A stretch of 64,000 bases of DNA from Nelumbo lutea (lineage: Eukaryota; Streptophyta; Magnoliopsida; Proteales; Nelumbonaceae). Made by a program: the position numbers and the translations under genes. A model generated the notes under the pieces. The model searched no databases and had not been told where the DNA came from. It saw only the letters and a list, made by a program, of their open reading frames with translations. Location: the NCBI GenBank assembly GCA_022828595.1, contig JAKGHH010000004.1:21646372-21710371 (forward strand). Reading direction: 5' to 3'. This document shows, piece by piece, positions 17,099 through 28,516 of this stretch. Each line of letters starts with the position of its first letter. The first letter of the stretch is position 1.

Positions 17099-17572
17099 AT
17101 GCAGCCAGGTGAGGTCCCTGGACTAAGGTACCTGGCACCTGCAGAGCCAAGCCCCTACACAGCTCACTTTAATTTTAGCACGATGCAGAGCAACATCCCC
17201 TTATACCATCTCAGCAGACTCCTAATGCCTCTTCCTAGTCCTCAGATCCCCCCTCCAGTGCATGACTTCAATCCTCAGTCTTCATGTCTCAGCAGTAATT
17301 CAACCACGGATGAAGCAGATGAACAACAGTTGAGAATCATTGATGAGAGGAAGCAGAGGAGAATGATATCTAATAGGGAATCTGCTCACAGGTCACGGAT
17401 GCGGAAGCAGAAGCACCTGGATGAGTTGTGGTCACAGGTCATCCGGCTTAGAACTGAGAACCGCCAGCTCATAGACAAGTTGAACCATATCTCAGAGTGC
17501 CATGACCAGGTCCTCCAAGAGAATGGCCCGGCTCAGAGAAGAAGCTTCCGAACTGCAATAAATGCTTCGTGA
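17099..17572 (+). CDS. bZIP transcription factor, small, related to Arabidopsis bZIP42/43 (zipper end altered)
   Basis: A 157-residue intronless nuclear DNA-binding protein. Residues about 84-105 are the basic region, [20 protein letters not shown], with the N-x7-R signature. The zipper follows with heptad hydrophobics in [20 protein letters not shown] and [16 protein letters not shown]. The MQP start and Ser/Pro-rich N-terminus match short group-S bZIPs (bZIP42/43 type). Two oddities stand out. The usual ESARRSR reads ESAHRSR. After QENG the frame changes: an extra G at about 17525 ends the protein early ([14 protein letters not shown]). The family-like C-terminus (REEASELQ, then [17 protein letters not shown]) is still readable in the next frame to 17696, apart from one TAA at 17559-17561. 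The protein may be truncated but active, or the gene may be decaying. Confidence 0.75.
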   Translation: MQPGEVPGLRYLAPAEPSPYTAHFNFSTMQSNIPLYHLSRLLMPLPSPQIPPPVHDFNPQSSCLSSNSTTDEADEQQLRIIDERKQRRMISNRESAHRSRMRKQKHLDELWSQVIRLRTENRQLIDKLNHISECHDQVLQENGPAQRRSFRTAINAS

Positions 17573-17970
17573 CCTGCAACTTGATAATCCTTCTACTGCT
17601 TTGAGGGATCCAGAAGAGGTTCCCTGCAACAGAGCCAATCTCAGAGCAGAATCCTCAAACCAGTCCATTACCAGTTCCATGGATTTGCTTCATTGATATA
17701 AAGACTATGCCATTGCTTTTCTTTCTCTCCTCATCACTTGATTCTCCTTTTCTTCCTTCATTTTACTTTCACCTTTTCTTCCTTCATCACTTGATTCTCC
17801 TCATCACTTACCTTCATTTGAGTGATATGAGAATGAAACATTGTGCAGTAACAGCTTTAAGCATCTTATTCCCATCTAAGATTAATTATCATGTCACATT
17901 TAAATATATTAGATACAGATAACTCTGGTTGTACTCCAGATTCATTATGATTACACTCCTCAATCTCTTC
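17573..17970. other. bZIP 3' region and convergent ALAD copy B 3' UTR
   Basis: Contains the out-of-frame remnant of the bZIP C-terminus (to 17696), then CT-rich sequence with a direct repeat of CTTCATCACTTGATTCTCC-like units (about 17735 and about 17780). The 3' ends of the bZIP and ALAD copy B converge here. Confidence 0.5.
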
Positions 17971-19218
17971 TCACTTCTTCTCGCCACATAAACATCTAGC
18001 AGCTTGTAGAGCGAAGTATGTAAGGATGACATCAGAACCAGCTCGTCGGAGACACATCAAGGACTCCATCATGACTTTTTCTTCATCTATCATTTTTAGA
18101 GCTCCACCCGCCTTGATCATTGAATGCTCACCTGAAGCCTGGATCAGAAAAGGAAAACAGACTGAATTTAATGGAGGAAAGGAGTTAAGATATCATTGAA
18201 AGCAGTGCTAGGAAAGGAACCGATTATTCATTAGACAGGAGAAAAAGAAGTAATAATTCCATTAGGTGTACTAAAGCAGAACAAGGGATGCATGACATTT
18301 AGAATGGGCGCCCCCTAATGGGGACATGATCTAGTAACCTTGAAGATGAGATCCAATGGCCTGTCCAAGATTGAACACAGTAACAGTAATTAACGGTGAT
18401 AAAGGTGGTGATAGTGGTGGTTTGTGGTACAAAATACAACTGCCATGGTAAGAAAAAACATTTGAAAATTCATCTACTAAAAGCAAGTACTGCTCCTGGC
18501 TTTTTATGACAGCATCAATGCTTGCCTTGTCTTAATTCAGCTTGGCTTGCACTGTTTCTTCAACTTCAGAGGAGTCAAGGGTACACTGTGCTTTTACTGT
18601 TGTTCAAAATAATACAGTTCTCTAAACATTTGCTACATGTAGGCCAAGAATGAACCAGGGCTTTCTTTCTTTCCAATTTTCCTCTCTTTTATTTTTCTTT
18701 TCCATTTTATTTAACTCCTTTGAAAATGAGTATGGAGCCAGTGCATATGGGGCGCACGAATCAGTGGTTTCTTTACTTACATAATTACAATGAAAGTGCA
18801 GATCCCACCAAAAGTACTGCTCTCAGCATTTTATCAAAGCAGTAACAGCTGCCTCTGATCCAGTTCATCTCAGCATTACTTTTTTCCTTAATTTTGGACT
18901 GTATCTGGCATAGCCTGTGTTTTGGTTGTTGCTAATACGATATCATATTTATTTTAAGATGTTGTATCTTGATGCTAATGCTTTAACAAGATTCCAGGAA
19001 ATCTCCGTTTGCTAATATGATTCCAGGAAACCCTTGTTATTTTCCCATGAAATTTGATTTAGATACTTGTTTGTATATAGAGACAGAAAATGGCCCAAGG
19101 GAGATTGAAAACTGTGCTTCCTTTGTTTTTTTTTTCTTTGTTATAATGCAGAGAGTGGATATTTCTGTGATCTGTTCATAGTCATGATTTTATGGACATC
19201 CCACGAACTTTAGGATAA

Positions 19219-19375
19219 AGGTCATTACACAATGTTGGTCCTGGCTATCTGAGGTCTTGAGGGTTGGATTGGATATAGACCTAACCTCCAGAATTTTTGC
19301 ATGAGGTGGCTGCTCTCAGGCTCAAACTTGTGTTCTCAAACTGCCAGACTGAAGTATATATTTTATCAATGAAAC
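19219..19375 (-). repeat. SINE-like repeat in ALAD copy B intron 11
   Basis: Minus-strand sequence CCTGAGAGCAGCCACCTCAT, then TGCAAAAATTCTGGAGGTTAGG, then a decayed B-box position and the AATGACC end match the repeat at 5380-5540. This is a separate insertion in the same gene. Confidence 0.45.
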
Positions 19376-20437
19376 ATAGGCATGAACTTGGGATCATGAC
19401 TATTGCTTCTGTAGAATTGCCAAAATGAAATATCCATCATTCTCATTCATATGCATGAAAGCACACACTAAATAAGGCAATGCATACATATCCAACTCTA
19501 TGTTTTACCATGATTAATTCTGAGAATCAAGAAATGCAATTGATCAACAAAAAGAACCAAGAAATGTACAAAAATGGAAATCCACTTACTACAAGCACAC
19601 TCTTTTTCTCAAAGAAGGAAAATCAAATTCCATTGATAATATTAGAAAATATTGTAATCGGAAGATACAAAACCTAGATACTTCAAAATGAACAGAACAT
19701 GTCATTTTCGTAAAGAAAAAAAAGTACCACAATTAGCAGCAATCCTGAATGAAAAAGGTGAAATTCGGAACCTCATGTACAACAAGATGCTTTTGGAAAG
19801 AAAAAGAGCAACTAAAGTACCTGATATGCAGCAATTGGCAGTGAGAAGTTATCTCGAAGAAGCTGTATAACATCCAAGTATGGAAGTCCAGGTTTCACCT
19901 GTGAATCCAGCTAGATTACTTTTAGTATGAATAGCGACTTCTCTCATGAAATCTTGGCAATTGAAGTTCCTAGAAAAAGAAAATATTTACCAAAAGGATA
20001 TCAGCTCCCTCATCCTCATCTGCACGGGTCTCAACCAAAGCTTCTCTGTAGTTTGCTGGGTTCATCTGGTAACTTCAGTTTTCAAAGACAAGTTAACATG
20101 CAATAGTAAGCATCACGTACAGAAAAAATAAAATAAAATAAAATCCAAATTGAACAATAAAATGAACATTGATGAGGTTCATACATTTTTTTGTCTCCAA
20201 AACGAGGGTTTAAGTCTAAAGCTTCTCTGAATGGACCATAAAAAGCACTTGCGTACCTGTTGACAACACTCATTAGACCAACACAATAAAAGATAATAGT
20301 GATGAATTGCTCCAACAGGGCAGGTATAAAAGTGAGACTCAATATAGCCAGATAGACAGAGGTGAGACATATATATAATTATATATATAGAAAATAAAAA
20401 ATATAAAAGAAAAAAAAATGCACAATGTTAACTATAG

Positions 20438-20500
20438 ATCATCATCAGTTAAGCTTTATCCCAACAATATGGGGTATGCTACATCATGAGAGTCATAGAA
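20438..20500 (-). repeat. LINE 3' tail relic in ALAD copy B intron 8
   Basis: CATCATCAGTTAAGCTTTATCCCAACAATATGGGG, read in part, matches the 3' tail of a common plant LINE (minus strand: CCCATATTGTTGGGATAAGC). Similar tails are at 51385-51450 and 62393-62440, and on the plus strand near 53555. Confidence 0.5.
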
Positions 20501-20607
20501 AATAGTTAGCCTAAGGTGCAAAAATCAATATTTCCCTTTTTATTGGAAAACCAACCATGTGTATTATTCTTTTTCCTTCATTTTTTTTATTTTCTTTCCT
20601 TTATTTC

Positions 20608-20898
20608 TATAATCTGGAGAGCTATACTCGAAGTAGCAAGGAAGAGAAGAGAACCACAGAACTGAAGAGAATGTCGAACTGTACTATCCAGTCAACCAGT
20701 CCTTTATTTATAGATGAATATAGTACAAGGTACAAGAAATTACTGGGATGCCCCTGATTAGTGATGGGACACCCAGATGACTTAAATCATTAAACAGGAT
20801 TAGGCCCATTAACACAAGCCCAGTTACAAGATAAGTTAAACATAAGAATGGGCTAATAAGAACTCTTATCAGCCGAACATCACTCTAACATTCTAACA
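20608..20898 (-). repeat. Copia 3' LTR
   Basis: 291 bp. On the minus strand it starts TGTTAGAATGTTAGAG and ends CTCCAGATTATA. The expected terminal CA is mutated to TA; the other LTR keeps CA. Confidence 0.95.
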
Positions 20899-20911
20899 CT
20901 CCCCCTCAAGC
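20899..20911 (-). other. Copia polypurine tract
   Basis: Minus-strand GCTTGAGGGGGAG lies directly before the TGTTAG start of the 3' LTR; it primes plus-strand synthesis in LTR retrotransposons. Confidence 0.85.
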
Positions 20912-21309
20912 TAAGCATGAATATCAATCATGTTTAGCTTGCCAAGTATGTCCCTGAACTTCGTTGATGCCAACCCTTTAGTTAATACATCTGCAATCTG
21001 CATCTCTGATGGAGTATAAGGCACACAAAGTTCTCCTGAAATAATTCTCTCTCTGACAAAGTGTCGATCAATTTCAATATGTTTTGTCCTGTCATGCTGC
21101 ACAGGATTGTTGGCAATGTTGATAGCAGCTTTATTATCACAATACAGCTTGAGAGGACCCTCAGTTTTGATACCAAGCTCATTAAGGAGAGTCCTGAGCC
21201 ATAAGAGTTCAGCAACCCCGTGCGCCATAGCCTGGTATTCTGCTTCTGCACTTGATCTAGCCACAACATTCTGCTTCTTACTACGCCATGTGACTAGCTT
21301 TCCTCCCAA
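20911..21309 (-). pseudogene. Copia RNase H domain (after frameshift)
   Basis: Residues include TWRSKKQNVVARSSAEAEYQ, then CDNKAAINIANNPVQHDRTK, then HIEIDRHFVRE, the conserved Copia RNase H signature. The stop at 20911-20913 overlaps the PPT by one base. It is out of frame with the preceding RT piece because of one extra A in an A-run near 21392; the frame begins upstream of 21309 with YTDADWAGSVGDRKSTSGYC. Confidence 0.9.
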
Positions 21310-21385
21310 GAATGTACAGTAACCTGAGGTTGATTTTCTGTCTCCAACGGACCCAGCCCAATCAGCATCAGTGTAGGCTTCAATT

Positions 21386-22105
21386 TCAAGTCTGCTGTTT
21401 TTTTCTGAATAGAATTCCTTTCCTTGGGCAAGTCTTCAAGTATTTGAGGATTCTTTCCACTGCTCTCATATGAGGGGTCTTTGGTGAGTACATGAATTGA
21501 CTGACAACATGCACTGCATAGGCAATGTTTGGCCGAGTAAGGGATAAGTATATCAGTTTTCCTACCAACTTTTGGTACCTTTCCTTATCACAGTATTCCT
21601 CACCCATTGATTCATGTAATCCATGGCTTGGTTCTATTGGAGTGTCTGCTGGCCTGCACCCCATCATGTCTGTTTCCTCTAGGAGATCTAGCACATACTT
21701 TCTTTGACATATGTAGATTCCTTCTCTTGATCTAGCAACTTCAATTCCAAGAAAGTATCTCAGATTTCCCAAGTCTTTGATCTCAAATTCTGAAGCTAAG
21801 AACTCCTTCAACCTCTTCATCTCTTTCACATCATTTCCAGTAATCACCATATCATCCACATACACAATGAGTGCTGTAAGTTTGTCATCCTGTCTCCTTG
21901 TAAACAATGTATGATCTGCACTGCTCCGAGTGTACCCTACTTTCTTCATGGCCAAACAAAGTCTCTCAAACCATGCCCGGGGAGATTGCTTCAAACCATA
22001 TAATGCTTTCCTTAGTTTACATACCTTCTTTCCAACATCATATCCAGGTGGGGGTTCCATGAATACCTCTTCATGAAGATCACCATTTAGGAAGGCATTC
22101 TTCAC
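21386..22105 (-). pseudogene. Copia reverse transcriptase, C-terminal part
   Basis: Contains KNAFLNGDLHEEVFMEPPPG, the catalytic YVDDM box (ALIVYVDDMVITGND) and the YLSLTRPNIAYAVHVVSQFM segment. It is in frame with the upstream piece (a single TAG at 22112-22114 separates them). It ends at 21386 through the A-run frameshift. Confidence 0.92.
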
Positions 22106-22111
22106 ATCCAG

Positions 22112-23875
22112 CTAATGAAGTTCCCAAGAGAATTTTGCTGCTAGTGACAGTAGGACCCTGATTGTGTTGAGCTTTGCTACTGGGGCAAAGGTTTCCTTGT
22201 AGTCAATTCCTTCCTTTTGTGTAAATCCCTTTGCCACAAGTCTGGCCTTGTACCTCTCAATTGACCCATCTTCCCTGTGCTTTACTGTGAATACCCACTT
22301 GCACCCAACAATGCCTTTCCCTTCTGGCAGGTCCACCAATTCCCATGTCCTTGCTTTCATTAGGGCTTTCATCTCCTCATTCATGGCTTCTTTCCACCTT
22401 GGATCAGATGCCGCCTCTGAATACCTGGAAGGGACACATACAGAGGAAAGAGCAGACAGAAAGGAATGATAGGCAGGGGATAAGTGTAAGTAAGAAACAT
22501 AATCGGCTATGGGATGCCGAGTGGTACAAGAACGAACAAGCTTACGGAGAGCAATAGGAAGATCCAAATCTGAATTGAGTGAATCAGAATTACCTTGGAT
22601 TGCAGAGACAGATTGATCTGAGTTCAACTGGTTGCAATCATGAGGTTGAGGGGCCTTCTTCCTTCTACTGTATGTAAGTATCTCTTTCTCTTGTTTACTG
22701 GAACCTTCAGAAGCATTAGCCGAATCTGGAGAAGCAACTGGCACAGTGGAAGTCTCACTAGGTTGACCCGGAATGTTACAGCTAGTAGTAGTGGAAGGTG
22801 ATGAAATGGGAACAAAAAAGAAGGGAGAATGAGAATCCTCTTCCAACCCACTACTCTCCCCCTGAAAAAGATTCTGAGAAGACTGGAAATAGGGTTGAGA
22901 CTCAAAAAAGACTACATCCCTAATGACATATTTTTTCTTGGAGACAGGATCATAACACTTATACCCCTTCTGCATAGGAGAGTACCCCAAAAATATTCCC
23001 TGTGTAGCCTTAGGATCCAACTTGGTCTTCTTTGGATCTTTCACATGTATGAAGCATGTACAACCAAAAACCCGCGGGGGAAGAGGAAATTCTGGAAGAG
23101 TGGGACACAAAACAGAGAAAGGGGTCTTCATACCCAGTACCTTAGATGGCATCCGATTTATCAGGTATGATGCAGTGAGAACAGCTTGAGACCAATATTG
23201 CTTGGGCACATTATGCTGGAAAAGAAGGGCTCGAGCTGTCTCCAATAGATGCCTGTTCTTGAGCTCAGCAACCCCATTTTGCTGAGGGGTGTAAGCACAT
23301 GATGATTGATGTAACATGCCTGCATCTTCCATGAATGAGTTCAGGGATCTTTCAAAGTATTCAGCTGCATTGTCTGAACGGAATTGCTTGATCTTTTTAT
23401 CAATTTGTGTTTCAACCATCTTGCAAAACATCATAGTTATCCGGGGAACTTCTTCACGTCCTTTCAACAGATAAATCCAAGTGCACCGAGAATAATGGTC
23501 AATAAAACTGATAAAGTAACGGAAGCCACCAATGGAAACAATGGGTGAAGGACCCCAAACATCAAAATGAACCAAATCAAAAGGGGCTTGAATTTCATTA
23601 CTAGAAATTGGATACATTGATCTACATTGTTTTGACATTTGACACACATCACAAATTAAACTCTGACTCGGAATGCCCCTACGTAATTCGGGAAACAACA
23701 TTGCTAAGGAAGAAAAGGACAAATGACCTAGCCTAGCATGCCACAAGTGCAGCCTAGCTATTGACTCCACACTTTCCGGACTAGTAGTAGAAGCTTGCAA
23801 GGCTGAGCTGACATCTTCATCAAAATAGTAGAGGCCCCCATACTCATAACCACTCCCAATCGTTCTCCTCGTCAA
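22112..23875 (-). pseudogene. Copia integrase and start of reverse transcriptase
   Basis: Order: GAG-pre-integrase ([13 protein letters not shown], with CDVCQMSK), then an integrase core with the Asp of HFDVWGP, the Asp of FRSDNAAEY and the Glu of [10 protein letters not shown] (DDE triad complete), then a Ser-rich linker, then the RT start [20 protein letters not shown] and [20 protein letters not shown]. It ends at TAG 22112-22114, where the next codons read LDVKNAF in the same frame, so the stop replaces a sense codon (probably CAG). Confidence 0.92.
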
Positions 23876-23881
23876 TCTGTC

Positions 23882-25327
23882 CTAGAAGACACAATGAGAA
23901 GGAAAGAAAGTTATACTGCAGTTCAAGTTTTTTGTAAGCTTTGAAACAGACAACAAATTTGAGGTAAGACTAGGAACATGTAGGACTGATTTAAGAGATA
24001 GATCCTTGCTTAGGTCAACCACCCCCTTTCCAGAGATGGTGGAGAGGGACCCATCAGCTACTCTCATCTTATCCTGGCCAGACAACAAATGATATGTGGA
24101 GAATAAGGAGGACATATGTGTCATATGGTCAGTGGCTCCGGAATCAATCACCCAAGAGGTAGAATTAATGGAACTAGATGCACTAAATGCAGAGGTTGTA
24201 CCTGATTTGGCAAGAGAGGTGGAAGCTAAAGAATTGTTCTTCAGACGGGCTAATGCCCGACTGAGAACCTCTACCTCACTAGCTGTGAAGCCCAAAGTAC
24301 TTGGTCCAGAGGAGTTGGCAGCCTGCCTTGCGGTGGAAGATGACACTGTCTGAATACTCTGTGAGTTGTCACTACTGTTGTTGGTGGCAAGATTCCCACT
24401 TGTTGTGTGGCCCTTATGTTGCCTTTTGTCCTTTCTCAGAGCAGCTGGCTTCAGATGAGGGTACAGGACCCAACATTTCTCCTTTGTGTGTTTCTCACCA
24501 CCACAATGTGTACACTTGAGGGACTTCTTGTCTGAAAATCTATTCCCCTTAGTGGAGACTAAGGCTGAATGTTCTCCAGGTAGTTCTGTTGACTGTGTCT
24601 GGGAGTCAACTTGCATCTCCTTTCTCCTTACTTCTTCATTCCTCACCAGGTAGTAGACATGGTGAAGCTCAGGTAATTTATCTCTCCCTAGAATCTGTGA
24701 CCTTATACCTTCATATACAGGGTCAAGACCCGCCAGAAACTTGAAGGCTCTGCCCTCCTCAATCTGCTTATCATGCCTCCCCTTATCATTAGCATTTTCC
24801 CAATCCAAAATCAAATGGTGGTCAAGCTCTTCCCAGAGGCCTTCCAGTGTTGCAAAGTAGGTTGCCACGGACATGTCTCCTTGCCTTAGGGCTGCAATGT
24901 CTTGGTTCAGCCTGTAGATTCTAGCATTGTTCTTTTTCTGGCCATATGTCTTAGATACTTTCTCCCAAATTTTAGCAGTTGTGGGGAAGTGATGAACGGT
25001 TCTGGCCACCCTAGGAGTCATAGAGGCCAGCAACCAAGACATGATTGTGGCATTTTCCTTGCGCCACACGATGTATTCAGGACTGCCAATTTCTGGTTGT
25101 TTCTTGTCTCCATCCAAATAGCCTGTGAGCTCACGAGAGGTAATGAACAGCATTGCTGAGACAGACCACTCTCTGAAGTTATACTCATCTAGCAACACAC
25201 TTGTAATCTGCAAACTGTGCAGATTAGGGTTTTCCAGGTTTGAGGACCTTGTAACAGGTCTGTTATCTCTAGAGGAAACTTCACCGGATAGTGAGGACAT
25301 CCTGACTTCAGTCCAAGAGTTGTTCAC
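23882..25327 (-). pseudogene. Copia gag and protease
   Basis: A 481-residue frame. It has a UBN2-like gag (LLDEYNFREWSVSAML; SWLLASMTPRVARTVHHFPT), a CCHC zinc knuckle CTHCGGEKHTKEKC (about residue 275) and the aspartic protease motif WVIDSGATDHMT (about residue 395). The TAG at 23882-23884 interrupts the same frame that continues into the integrase, again consistent with CAG to TAG. Confidence 0.92.
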
Positions 25328-26000
25328 AGTGCTGTAGGTGGTTCTGTTTAGGACTGGCCGAAGTGGTCACAGTGTTCACAGTGCTGGTAGACGTGTTCAC
25401 AGTTCGGGTACTGTGCAGTGCTGTTTAGGACTGGTCGAAGTAACTGAACCAGTTCATAGTGCTAGTAACTGAAGTTACTTCAGTTAGGGCTTGTTCTGCA
25501 ACCTGAAGTAACTGTGCAGTGCAGTAACTGAAGTTCACAAAGCAGGACCGATAACCGACCTGAAGAGAATCTATAACTGAAGTTACCACAGTTCTGCCCA
25601 AGTCTTGCTGGGGCACGAAGCTGCAACTGTAGAGAAGGCTAAGTCTTTATCACTTGTTCTGCGCAAGTCTTGCTGGAGCACGAAGCTGCAACTGTAGAGG
25701 AAGCTCTCCCCCTTTCGGCTAGTGCTAGGACTGCTGAAATCAGTCCTCAACTAGGTCTGTCCTATACAGACCTCTCTTAGTAGCCCAATAGCTACTATTT
25801 GCTGGAGATAATCTAGTAGGACATCTACTTCTGGGTCTTACTTCCCTTGAGTCCTACAACCAAGAGAAACCCTAGGTTCGAACTTGCTTTACTCTCTTAC
25901 ACTCCTAGGTCTTCACTGCAGCAACCCAGAAAAGGAAGAGAGAAGATGAAAAGACAGCAAGAGAAAAGAGTGCGCCTACTGAAACCAGGAAGGAGCTAAT
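25328..26000 (-). other. Copia 5' leader
   Basis: Untranslated leader between the PBS and gag. It holds short repeats: GCAAGTCTTGCTGG, then GCACGAAGCTGCAACTGTAGAG, occurs twice (about 25599 and about 25664), and the area 25340-25560 repeats CAGTGCTG/AACTGAAGTTAC units. Confidence 0.6.
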
Positions 26001-26012
26001 GCTCTGATACCA
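26001..26012 (-). other. Copia primer binding site
   Basis: Minus-strand TGGTATCAGAGC directly follows the 5' LTR. It is the classic initiator tRNA-Met-complementary PBS of plant Copia elements. Confidence 0.95.
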
Positions 26013-26303
26013 TGTAATCTGGAGAGCTATACTCGAAGTAGCAAGGAAGAGAAGAGAACCACAGAACTGAAGAGAATGTCGAACTGTACTATCCAGTCGA
26101 CCAGTCCTTTATTTATAGATGAATATAGTACAAGGTACAAGAAATTACTGGGATGCCCCTGATTAGTGATGGGACACCCAGATGACTTAAATCATTAAAC
26201 AGGATTAGGCCCATTAACACAAGCCCAGTTACAAGATAAGTTAAACATAAGAATGGGCTAATAAGAACTCTTATCAGCCGAACATCACTCTAACATTCTA
26301 ACA
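26013..26303 (-). repeat. Copia 5' LTR
   Basis: 291 bp, TG...CA on the minus strand. Two differences from the other LTR seen by eye. Confidence 0.95.
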
Positions 26304-26589
26304 ATTTCAAAAAAAAGAAAGTCAAAACTTCAAAACTCTTGCTCTCTCTAAACACATAAATATACTTCTTTATGTTTATTAAAAGTCACCAAGGAAAATA
26401 TTATAAGAAAAAAAAAACAGAAAAATTAGAAACCATATTCTCTATGGTTTATTTGGGTTTGCCTCTAGGGGAAATCCTAGGTTAGAGAGTTTCTAGAACC
26501 CAGTTTTGGAAAGATTCACAAAGAAATTAGCAGGCTGGAAGAGAAATTAAATCTCTCTAGGGGATAGAATCATTCTAATCAAGTCTACT

Positions 26590-27290
26590 TTGGCCAATCT
26601 ACTGGTATATTTCTTGTCCACTTTCAAACTTCCTGTTAAGATGGCAAGTCAAATTGAAAAGTTGATGAGGGACTTTCTTTGGGAACCAGGTGACTCAAAA
26701 AAGGATCATCTAGTGAAGTGGGGAAAATTGTCACCAAGAGGCAAGAGGATGAGGGCTTTGGAATTGGTAATATCAGATTAAGAAACCTAGCCTCGTTAGG
26801 AAAGTGGTTATGGAGATTTCCCTTGGAGCAAGAGAGCTTGTGGCATTAGGTGGTAGTAAGCAATCATGGTATGGCAGCAAATGGATGGGATGTTGACTTC
26901 GACCCCAAGGCCTCTCACTTTTATCCCTGGAAAGCAATTGTTGGAGTCCTACCTTCTTTTCAACCTTTGATAAGGTATGGTGCTTGCTCAGGTAACAAGA
27001 TTTTGTTTTAGGAGGACACTCGGGTTTGGAACATTCCTCTTAAGGACAGTTTCCAGGTAATGTATTCTCTTTCTTTAAACAAATTGAAGGTCATTTCCTT
27101 TGTTCGAGTAAATGAGGGTGCTTGGGATTTGGGACTGAGGAAAGGGTTGAGGGACTCAGAAGTGGCCTTCGCAAATGAGTTGTTCTTTCTATTGGGTGTT
27201 CTCTTTATAGAACATTCATGCCTAGATAATAGAATTTGGTCAGAGTCCTCCTTAGGGGTTTTCTCATGCTCTTCATTTTTCAATGCCTTA
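26590..27290 (+). pseudogene. LINE RT end, copy B
   Basis: Reads LLVYFLSTFKLPVKMASQIE, then [20 protein letters not shown], then frameshifts near 26760 into the [20 protein letters not shown] frame, with stops and the W-rich linker start, until the insertion at 27303. Closely similar to 1-712. Confidence 0.8.
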
Positions 27291-27302
27291 CTCAGGTCTG
27301 AT

Positions 27303-28504
27303 TTTTTTTATAAGTAAAAGGGAAAATTTTACTAAAATAAAAAAGAAATTGAATACAACCTAAGAGCAGGTATTAAGATAACACCCCCCGGACCACACAA
27401 CTACAACCAACCAATCAAAAACAACAGAAACAGAGAAAGAGAGAGAAACACATCATTTCTGCCACAATTGCGACAAAGAAGCGATGCACCTGCAAAGCCA
27501 CAGGTCAATCTTCCACTTCACTAAACTCTTCTTGGCCTTCCTCCTTACCCCAATATTCTCCCCTTGACTCTTTAGAGACCATTCCCAAGCTTTCAACTCT
27601 CCTTTCTCTCTCATAAGCTTTCAAGGCTTTCCTTACAACATTCTCCCCCCCTAAAAAGAACAAGCCCGGAGATTTATCAACTTCCAACTCTCTATTGACT
27701 GGAATCCTCAAATCCACGCCACCTTTCTTCATCTCCTTATCCTTCGGTACCTCCTCAAGAGAGACCTCACTCGAATCAGACTCACCCCTCACAACTTTCT
27801 CTGTCAAGTCCGGATTGATTGAACACTCCTGGTTAGAACCATCCTACCGAGGTTTAATTCTGACCCCACTGGATGAGAATGAAGAAACCGGGCAAGATTT
27901 CTCCTGACTTGAAGAACTTGGTTTAATCCTTCTCCTCTTGTAAATCTTTTTATACTTACTTTTCGGTCCAGCTCCCACCAGGCACTCCTTTAGCCTTGAG
28001 AAAACTTTCGTGTTATGCACTATGTTGGGTTTGCTTGAATTTTTGGTCTTCTTTGGAATTTCCAAAGCCTCACTATTGTCTGCTACACTCGATTATTTTC
28101 CCCTGCGACCCAGATCCACTCCCAACCTTCCAACAAACACTTCCAAGACCCAGCACCCAGTGTCGACCTTATGGTCCTCAACTTCTGGGAGACTGTCCCT
28201 TTTTTTCCCCATCCCCTCCCTTCTTCCAAGCCTTATGGTTTCCCTCCACCTCTTCTGCCCCCACCTCCACCCTAGCTTTACTCGTGACCCCTGCTCCCAG
28301 ATCCTTCTCTGAGCTTCCTCCATGTAAACTAGAAACAGAGGAGGTGGAGGGCAAGCATGTCTCTGAATTAGAGAATGTAAATCAAGTCAAGGACCATAAG
28401 GTCGACACCGGGTGCTGGATCTCGGAAGTGTTTGTTGGAAGGTTGGGAGTGGATCCGGACCGCATGAGAAGAGAAGTGAGTGTAGCAGATAATATATGAT
28501 TGCC
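27303..28504 (-). mobile_element. LINE-like insertion inside LINE copy B, with inverted segment
   Basis: A 1202-bp insertion with a 12-bp target duplication CTCAG(G/T)TCTGAT (27291-27302 and 28505-28516). A poly-T at its left end (27303 on) marks a poly-A tail on the minus strand. Minus-strand frames (27807-27505 and 28065-27844) encode charged, Lys/Ser-rich sequence such as VGAGPKSKYKKIYKRRRIKP, typical in style of plant LINE linker regions but not identifiable. Sequence at about 28072-28190 recurs inverted at about 28380-28497, at the 5' end. It is absent from copy A. Confidence 0.65.
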
Positions 28505-28516
28505 CTCAGTTCTGAT

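Larger units (their letters stand above)
20608..26303 (-). mobile_element. Ty1/Copia LTR retrotransposon, nearly intact
   Basis: The 5696-bp element has 291-bp LTRs and a perfect 5-bp target duplication ATTTC (20603-20607 and 26304-26308). It lies in intron 8 of ALAD copy B, in the same orientation as the gene. It has a tRNA-Met-type PBS, a purine-rich PPT and a gag-pol frame in Copia order: gag, protease, integrase, RT, RNase H. Only three lesions break the polyprotein. By eye the LTRs differ at two positions (A/G at 20609 vs 26014, and A/G near 20695 vs 26100), so insertion was recent. It cannot move by itself unless the stops are bypassed. Confidence 0.95.

Noticed and set aside
22248..25337. 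Plus-strand ORFs across the Copia body
   Set aside because: Antisense shadows of gag and integrase/RT.
28010..28499. Pro/Ser-rich plus-strand ORFs of 100-167 aa inside the LINE-like insertion
   Set aside because: They lie opposite to the insertion's own orientation and span its inverted repeat; no recognisable domain.
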